Shown in pieces: positions 57,804 through 64,000 of a DNA stretch of 64,000 nt. Under the pieces are notes generated by a model. The model made no database searches, had not been told where the DNA came from, and saw only the letters and a list, made by a program, of their open reading frames with translations. The translations under genes and the position numbers were made by a program. The stretch spans positions 355,878,267 to 355,942,266 of the forward strand of contig NC_053040.3 of the NCBI RefSeq assembly GCF_002575655.3, read 5' to 3'. Position 1 is the first letter of the stretch; every line of letters starts with the position of its first letter. Source of the DNA: Aegilops tauschii subsp. strangulata. Taxonomy: Eukaryota; Streptophyta; Magnoliopsida; Poales; Poaceae.

Positions 57804-58913
57804 GAATGTCTCGAAGACTACCAATACTCTATTGTCGTCGTTTGTTGGAGGATGTTGTTCGGGGGTGTCCTTGGTAAGGATGTCCTCGCCGCTCTTGGCT
57901 ACCTGCCGGAGTATCCAACATGCTCTAAGGCTGTGGGTCGCCACGGTATCCGGCGTCGTGTGTATTTTGCATGGGCCGGTGAGCCATCCCTGCAGAACGG
58001 TGCCGTGCAGCGGAATAGGTTTATGTTTTTTGACTGTTCGGCTGGTCATGCCATGGGGGCGCGTCCTTTTTGCCTGTAAGTGGAGCCGGGATGGTTCCCA
58101 GCCGGCTGCCTGAGTTTTCCAGGCGCTTTCCATCGCGCTGTACTTTTGTACAATGGTTGCTAGGTCAGCGAATTTTAGTATGCGGCGGCGATTGATGGCA
58201 TTAAGGATACCTTCGTCTGCGCAGTTATGGCAGAATGCTGCTATCGCGTATTCGTCGTGGCAGCCTTTTACCTTGTTTTTTACAAGGAGGAATCTGCCCC
58301 TGAAGTGGTGGACCGTTTCCTGACGCTGTTGTTTGATGCCTCTGAGAGCATCTATGTCCGGGTGGGTGGGTGGAATTGAATCCGAACCCTGACCTGGTTT
58401 TGGATCTGGAGTTTGGAGGTCTACCGGGCCGGATAGTTCGGGCTCCGGGATATCGACTGGGTTTTTAGGCTCGTCATCCGACTTTATGTTCGGAGGAAGA
58501 GACATGACCTTCTGCTGGAAATTATCCGCCTCTTCAAGATCGGCGACCCGAACATAGTTCGTCTTCAATATAGTGGAAGAGTTGCTCTGCTCCTCGACTA
58601 CCTCTATCTGATGGGTGATCGGTGGAGTTTTAATTTCTCTCTGGTCGGGTTTAAGCCCGACCCGATAATAGTCTGTAGCGACCCCCAAGGCGACCATGCG
58701 ATCTAGGAGTTCGTTCAACGACGAGAACTCCACTGGATCCATGCGGGCGGAGTATTCGGGATCAACGCGGAGGTGATTTTTGATGACTTGAGAGGTCATC
58801 GCCGGCTTAAGGGCCGAGCCGGCGGCCATGACGAAGCCGCTGAGACGGAGGGTCTGACCTAGGGCCAGGGCTCCTCCGGAGATGATATTATCCTTGACAA
58901 CAAGGCGAGCCAT
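57804..58913 (-). CDS. Gypsy gag (N-terminal piece)
   Basis: The frame starts at the ATG at 58913 (MARLVVKDNIISGGALALGQ), 47 bases inside the 5' LTR, and is open for 370 codons until the LARD-like insertion. A Pro/Glu-rich linker (PEPELSGPVDLQTPDPKPGQ) is followed by a retrotransposon gag-like segment (LRGIKQQRQETVHHFRGRFL, then HDEYAIAAFCHNCADEGILN, AINRRRILKFADLATIV). Gag forms the particle that packages element RNA. The frame resumes in phase at 46070. The in-frame GTG at 58934 is less likely as a start. Confidence 0.88.
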
Positions 58914-58960
58914 CAACCCTCTTAGCGACGGCACAAAGGAACTCTCAATGAAAGCACCAA

Positions 58961-59434
58961 TGTCGGTGTCAAAACCGGCGGATCTCGGGTAGGGGGTTCC
59001 GAACTGTGCGTCTGGGATCGATGGTAACAGGAGACGGGTGACACGATGTTTACCCAGGTTCGGGCCCTCTGTATGAAGATAATACCCTACTTCCTGCTTG
59101 ATTGATCTTGATGAATATGAGTGTTACAAGAGTTGATCTACCACGAGATCGTAGTGGCTAAACCGTAGAAGTCTAGCCTATGAGTATATGGTAATGAATC
59201 TGTCCTATCCGGACTATGCTCTCCGGTTTATATAGACACCGCAGAGATTTAGGGTTACATGAGGTCGGTTATATAAGAGGGAATCTTCATAGTCGGTAGC
59301 TTGCCTCCAACGTCAAGGAGAGCCCAATCCGGACACGGGTATAGTCTTCGGCCTTCGTGTCTTCACAGCCCATCAGTCCGGCCCATGAATAACAGGCCGG
59401 ACGCCCGAGGACCCCTTAGTCCAGGACTCCTTCA
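58961..59434 (-). repeat. 5' LTR of the Gypsy element
   Basis: Partner of 9463-9941. It ends next to gag: on minus, ACCGACA is followed by TTGGTGCTTTCATTG, the primer-site position, for which I cannot name the tRNA. It differs from the 3' LTR by about 22 substitutions and a 5-bp indel at 'gtagcttagcttg/gtagcttg'. Confidence 0.93.
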
Positions 59435-59439
59435 GCGAC

Positions 59440-59650
59440 TTCGTGTGATCTCTAACATTTGAACTGGCTTACAGGGTGGATCATTTTTTGGTTGACGATG
59501 TGCGACTTGAGTTTCGATACGAACATGCCAACCAATGGATTATCGCACATCCATATGACACATGAAAATAACATGCTCAGAAGACAGATGCAGCAACATC
59601 ATTATCACGGGGCACATGCAAATCCAAGTGCCGGAGCACAATTTCAGTCG
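59440..59650 (-). other. 3' flank of the RLCK gene
   Basis: Only 211 bases separate the kinase stop codon from the Gypsy target duplication. This is probably the 3' UTR. I see no convincing polyadenylation signal, so transcripts may end inside the LTR. Confidence 0.5.
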
Positions 59651-61561
59651 CTACCTCACTCGAGGAGACGGGTGCTGGCTGCCGTGGCTGCCGGCCGGGC
59701 TAGCCCGTTCCGACATGTACCCTGGCCGTGGCGACTGGCCGTAACCGTGACCGCTCCGCGCGTTGTTTGGTCGCGGGGACGCCGAGCCGACGAAGCCGCC
59801 CCTGGACATGGACTCGACCTCCTGGAGCACGGCGACGACCTCCTTCATGGACGGCCGGTTGGTGTGCTCGGCGGCAAGGCAACGCAGCGTGAGCTGCGCC
59901 GCCCGCTGCGCGCCCCTGGACGAGTACTGGCCCTCGAGGCGCGGGTCCATGAGGCGCGCCAGCTTCCGGCGGTCCGCCAGGTGCGGCTTGGCCCAGTCCA
60001 CCAGGTTGTGCTGGCCGCTGGGCCGGTCCGTGTCCAGCGCGCGCAGGCCCGTCAGCACCTCCAGCAGCACCACGCCGAAGCCGTACACGTCGCTCTTCAC
60101 GTACAGGTGCCCCGTCGCCACGTACTCCGGCGCCGCGTAGCCGTAGGTGCCCATCACCCGGGTCGTCACGTGGCTGCTGCCGCCCGCCGGCCCGTCCTTG
60201 GCCAGCCCGAAGTCCGAGAGCTTCGCGTGGAATTGCTGCATGCGGAGCGCGGGAGAGGAGGGTTAGGTTAGACGTGTGCGCGCGCGCGTGATCGAGCTCG
60301 GGAGAGGAAGGATCACCGGCGAGCGGCGGCGCGCGCACGGCACGTACCGTGTCGAGGAGGATGTTGGAGGCCTTGAAGTCCCGGTAGATGACGTGCTTCT
60401 CCGAGGAGTGCAGGAAGGCGAGGCCGCGCGCCGCGTCGATCGCCACGCGCAGCCGGAGGCTCCACGACAGCGGCTGGAACGCGCCCGCGCCTTCTGCAGG
60501 TGGCCACAATGCTGTTCGTGTTAGCTATCCCAGCCTGCGTATCTAATCAGTCAGTTGATATGTATGTGCCGGGACTTACTCCGTGGCTCGCTTCTGAAGA
60601 GGTGATCCTCGAGGTTGCCTTTGGCCATGTACTCGTACACGAGCAGGAGCTCCTTGTCCTCCCAGCAGTACCCCAGCAGCCTCACCAGGTTGGGATGGAT
60701 GAGCCTTCCCAGGAAATTCACCTCCGACTGCAACACCAATTCCGCCACGAATCAGCAACTCCAATGGCACCAGCACAAGGGTAAACAGACGCACATGCCA
60801 ACGTGCATGCCAATCACTAAACATGCATGATCGTGGAAGGCGCACACACATTTCGGTTGGGAATTATGCAATGCTATGCGCAGCGCACGTGAATACGTCG
60901 ATGACTCAGAATATGGTTCGGGTTGACCAAAAGACACGTAGTTTCATTCACCTGCCATTCTTGGACGCCCTGCAGGCTCTCGGGGTTGAGCTTCTTGACG
61001 GCGACGGGCATGCCGGCGCCGCTCCTGGCCGGGCTCATGGTCTTCTCGTCGACCCACCCCTTGTGCACCCGCCCGAACCCGCCCTCGCCGAGAAGGGTGT
61101 CCGACTTGAAGTTCCGCGTGGCGGCCTTGAGCTCCGCGAACGTGAAGATCCGGAGGTTGGGCGCCTCCAGGATCCTCCCCTCCCGGCTGGGGCTGGCCTC
61201 GCTGCCGCCATTCGTGGCGCCTCCAGCCACCGGACGGCCGCTCCCGCTGCCGCTGCCGGAGGTCGTGGGCGCGCTCGGCGACTTCCGAGCCTGCCCCGGG
61301 GAGCTCTTTGCTGCGGGTGCATTGGGCTGGGGCGCGACCATGCCGGGCCTCGCCATCGCTGCTGCGAGAGTAAAATGAGCACAGATTGCATATGCGTCAG
61401 AAGTTGTAAATATCGACCGAAATACACGGTGAATCCCATCAAGGAATCAAGGTAGAACGAGATCAATTGAGAATCATGGCGATACCTCTGGCATGAGCAT
61501 GATGCGCCACTGCCTTGACAGCCTCCACGTCGGTCTCTTCGGAGCCGAAGCAGTTACCCAT
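59651..61561 (-). CDS. Receptor-like cytoplasmic kinase, RLCK-VII/PBL type, five exons
   Basis: Exons are 61561-61486, 61361-60952, 60727-60580, 60493-60348 and 60235-59651, all GT-AG and in phase, giving 454 aa. The start [11 protein letters not shown] carries an N-myristoylation/palmitoylation motif, so the kinase is likely at the plasma membrane. A Gly/Ser/Pro-rich linker precedes the kinase domain (about residues 110-390). Seen are the glycine loop LGEGGFGRV (116-124), AVK lysine (148), helix-C Glu (164), [12 protein letters not shown] with catalytic Asp250, DFG at 268-270, and [11 protein letters not shown] (289-299). The C-terminal tail is Ser/Gly/Arg-rich. RLCK-VII kinases relay signals from pattern-recognition and other receptors. 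The gene looks intact; the exact orthologue is not clear to me. Confidence 0.95.
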
Positions 61562-62070
61562 GGCGTGGAAGCAAAGCTCTAGGCTGTAGCTCTCTCCTCT
61601 CCTGTCCTCCTCTTTCTTCTGACTTGATGGCTGGCTGGCTATATCCCTCGTGTCGTGAATCTCAATCAGGTCCCTCGAGGCTCCAGCTACGTGCTTGGCA
61701 TAAAAAAAGAGATTGGCAAATGTGACTTTGGGCGTGGCGGTGGAGAGGAGAGGAGCGACGAGGCCTGCGCGTTGGGGTAGTGGAAGGCGTGGAACTCCTC
61801 GTGGAGCTGTCATTTGGGCGCCCATGCATCAGGCGAGGGGCACATGGCGCATGTCGCGGAGACGCGGGCAAATTTTTGCAGTGTTCAAAAATAATAATCA
61901 AAGGAGAAATGAGCGCGTCACTGCTTCTGCTTGCATTTCGAACATGATTAGGGTGGTTGCAGCTTGTAGCCTGCTGGAACTCTAGCTGCTGACACTGTTG
62001 GAATGATCACAAACCGAAGCTGCTGCAGGGGACAGCCATTCTTCTCGCACCTGGCCGATACGCCGAAGAA
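61562..62070 (-). promoter_or_regulatory. 5' leader and promoter region of the RLCK gene
   Basis: A TATA-like sequence (GGATATAGCC on minus, about 61640-61649) lies some 80 bases before the start codon. It is followed by a GA-rich leader (agaagaaagaggaggacagg). The open frame continuing upstream of the ATG (to 61825) lacks family resemblance and is not taken as coding. Confidence 0.45.
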
Positions 62071-62075
62071 ATATA

Positions 62076-62341
62076 CTCCTTCCGTCGCCGTTCTTTGAAG
62101 ATTATACTTTCAACTTTGTTGGAAAGTCAAAAGAATTTATGTTTGACCATATTTATACAGTAATACACTAACATTTATGCCATCAAATTAGTAGCATTAG
62201 ATTAATGATAAAATATATTTTCATCATATATCTATTTGGTTTCACAAACATTGATATATTTTTGTGCAAACTCGGTCAAATTTGAAAATAGTTTAACTCT
62301 CCAACAAAGTTGGAAGTACATTCTTTGAAGGACGGAGGGAG
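62076..62341. mobile_element. Stowaway MITE, 266 bp, upstream of the RLCK gene
   Basis: CTCCTTCCGTCGCCG at the left and GGACGGAGGGAG at the right form imperfect inverted termini, flanked by TA. Inside, the two ends share inverted blocks such as acaaagttgga/caactttgttgg. It lies about 510 bases upstream of the kinase start codon. Confidence 0.82.
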
Positions 62342-62649
62342 TAGTCAGGAGCATAATAACATACTTTTGATCACTTGGGGTCAACATTTTTGTTATTTCA
62401 AAGTTCACTGTCGAGTACATGTACAACAATTAAGGCACACATAAATGGGTCCTCACACCTACCCCTGCCTTGCTACGGAGAACAGTATATCTGGTGCTGA
62501 TACATTTATGAAGGCAAAACTAACCGTGGGTTTGGAAAATATCATCTCTTTTGAAATCCCTGTGAATTACAGTATGGGATGCTCCTGTGAGGACACAGAT
62601 TAAATTTCTTTCTTTAAGAATACGCACAGGCTTGTGTATCATGCATTAA
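62342..62649. other. Intergenic, no feature recognised
   Basis: Sequence between the Stowaway element and the LINE fragment. I see no gene. Confidence 0.5.
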
Positions 62650-62654
62650 AAAAG

Positions 62655-62861
62655 GAGAGAGGAAAAGAGTGGACTGAGATCTGTAAGCCTCGCAATCAGG
62701 GTGGCCTCGGGATTATGTCCTCCAAACGCATGAACATTGCCCTCCTGACTAGATGGTTTTGGCGGATTGCAAACGGAGAGGGTGGCTTGTGGCTCCGCAT
62801 CATTTAGCAGAAATACCTACAAGGCCAGCCGCTCACCTTCTGTCTGCACTCCGGTGGCTCC
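62655..62861 (+). pseudogene. LINE reverse-transcriptase-region fragment
   Basis: The frame from about 62663 reads EWTEICKPRNQGGLGIMSSK, then MNIALLTRWFWRIANGEGGL, WLRII, stop, QKYLQGQPL. This matches the conserved region after the RT domain of plant LINE ORF2 proteins (W..VC.PK..GGLGI...N.ALL.KW.W). One stop codon and loss of both ends show a dead fragment. The LTR at 62862 cuts it off. Confidence 0.72.
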
Positions 62862-64000
62862 TGATACGTCTCCATCGTATCTACTTTTCCAAACACTTTT
62901 GCCCTTGTTTTGGACTCTAACTTGCATGATTTGAATGGAACTAAGCCGGACTGACACTGTTTTCAGCATAATTGCTATGATGTTATTTTTGTGCAGAAAT
63001 AAAAGTTTTCGGAATGACCTGAAACTTCACGGAAAATATTTTTGGAAAAAATAAAAAATACTGGCGAAAGAATCAAGACCAGGGGCCCACACCCTGTCCA
63101 CGAGGGTGGGGGGCGCGTCTACCCCCCTAGGCGCGCCCCCTGCCTCGTAGGCCCCCTGATGCTCCACCGACCTCAACTCCAACTCTATCTATTCACGTTC
63201 GGGGAGAAAAAAATAGAGAGAAGGATTCATCGCGTTTTACGATACGGAGCCGCCGCCAAGCCCTAATCTCTCTCGGGAGGGCTGATCTGGAGTCCGTTCA
63301 GGGCTCCGGAGAGCGGAATCCGTCGTCGTCATCATCATCAACCTTCCTCCACCACCAATTTCATGATGCACACCGCCGTGCGTGAGTAATTCCATCGTAG
63401 GCTTGCTGGACGGTGATGGGTTGGATGAGATTTACCATGTAATCGAGTTAGTTTTGTTAGGGTTTGATCCCTAGTATCCACTATGTTCTGAGATTGATGT
63501 TGCTATGATTTTGCTATGCTTAATGCTTGTCACAAGGGCCCGAGTGCCATGATTTCAGATCTGAACCTATTATGTTTTCATGAATATATGTGAGTTCTTG
63601 ATCCTATCTTGCAAGTCAATAGTCACCTATTATGTGTTATGTTCCGTTAACCCCGAAGTGACAATAATCGGGATACTTACCGGTGATGACCGTAGTTTGA
63701 GGAGTTCATGTATTCACTAAGTGTTAATGCTTTGGTCCGGTACTCTATTAAAAGGAGGCCTTAATATCCCTTAGTTTCCAATAGGACCCCGCTGCCACAG
63801 GAGGGTAGGACAAAAGATGTCATGCAAGTTCTTTTCCATAAGCGCGTATGACTATATTCGGAATACATGCCTACATTACATTGATGAACTGGAGCTAGTT
63901 CTGTGTCACCCTATGTTATAACTGTTGCATGAGGAATCGCATCCGACATAATTATCCATCACTGATCCATTGCCTACGATCTTTTCACATATTGATCTTT
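62862..64000 (+). mobile_element. LTR of the TGATACGTCTCC family, cut by the window edge
   Basis: It starts TGATACGTCTCCATCG directly after the LINE fragment and runs to the window end, colinear with the copy at 12273-13678. It includes the 'ccccctaggcgcgcccc' GC block, 'gggagaaaaaaatagag' and 'cgggatacttaccggtgatgacc' landmarks. Whether it is a solo LTR or the 5' LTR of a full element cannot be told from this window. Confidence 0.8.

Larger units (their letters stand above)
9463..59434 (-). mobile_element. Ty3/Gypsy retrotransposon, Tat lineage, with nested insertions
   Basis: Two LTRs in the same orientation (9463-9941 and 58961-59434) are flanked by the 5-bp duplication GCGAC (9458-9462 and 59435-59439). 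In minus-strand order the element has the 5' LTR, gag, protease, RT, RNase H, a second RNase H, integrase, an antisense ORF and the 3' LTR. The double RNase H and antisense ORF are marks of the Tat lineage (Grande/Retand/RIRE2-like). A 27-kb CACTA and an 11.7-kb LARD-like element sit inside pro-pol and gag, and further LTR pieces sit in the antisense ORF. By eye the LTRs differ at about 22 positions plus one 5-bp indel, roughly 4.6%. Confidence 0.93.

Noticed and set aside
59459..60271. 270-aa plus-strand frame over the RLCK last exon
   Set aside because: Opposite-strand shadow of the kinase exon, which carries DFG and APE motifs in the minus frame.

Overview
The window is nuclear DNA of a grass, most likely of the wheat tribe (Triticeae). 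The evidence is two intron-containing plant genes with GT-AG splice sites, several Stowaway and Harbinger-type MITEs, large nested LTR retrotransposons and a giant CACTA transposon. There is no prokaryotic gene organisation. Exons were placed by hand from reading frame, splice sites and family knowledge; no search or alignment program was run.

Two host genes face each other. At the left, a DUF630/DUF632 (NRG2/APSR1-type) gene reads rightward in four exons (1200-4873, 763 aa). At the right, a receptor-like cytoplasmic kinase of the RLCK-VII/PBL type reads leftward in five exons (61561-59651, 454 aa). Every splice phase in both models closes. Between them lie about 4.6 kb of older material (MITEs, a duplicated segment, a Harbinger transposase relic, a TIR element with a broken ORF) and one compound insertion.

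The compound insertion is a Tat-lineage Ty3/Gypsy retrotransposon in minus orientation (9463-59434). Its LTRs are 479 and 474 bp and its target duplication is GCGAC. It carries gag-pro-pol and, between pol and the 3' LTR, a spliced antisense ORF with a Transposase_28-like domain. Two later insertions cut the gag-pro-pol frame. One is a LARD-like element with 3.8-kb LTRs and no clear coding capacity (46076-57803, duplication GAATG). The other is a 27,057-bp CACTA transposon (18552-45608, duplication TAT). The frame has no stop in any of its three pieces and is in phase across both junctions, so the Gypsy coding region was open when it was hit. The antisense ORF is also interrupted, by an LTR and an inverted LTR fragment.

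The CACTA element is the most unusual part. Its ends carry arrays of short repeats (71, 29 and 27 bp) and 0.4-0.75-kb direct repeats. Its right half holds two stretches of coiled-coil, TNPA-like exons. I saw no TNPD transposase. The middle holds a frameshifted NAC-domain gene and two F-box/DUF295 genes, all on the minus strand, which look like captured host sequence. The right edge of the window has a Stowaway element, a LINE fragment and the start of another LTR, related to the one nested at 12273.
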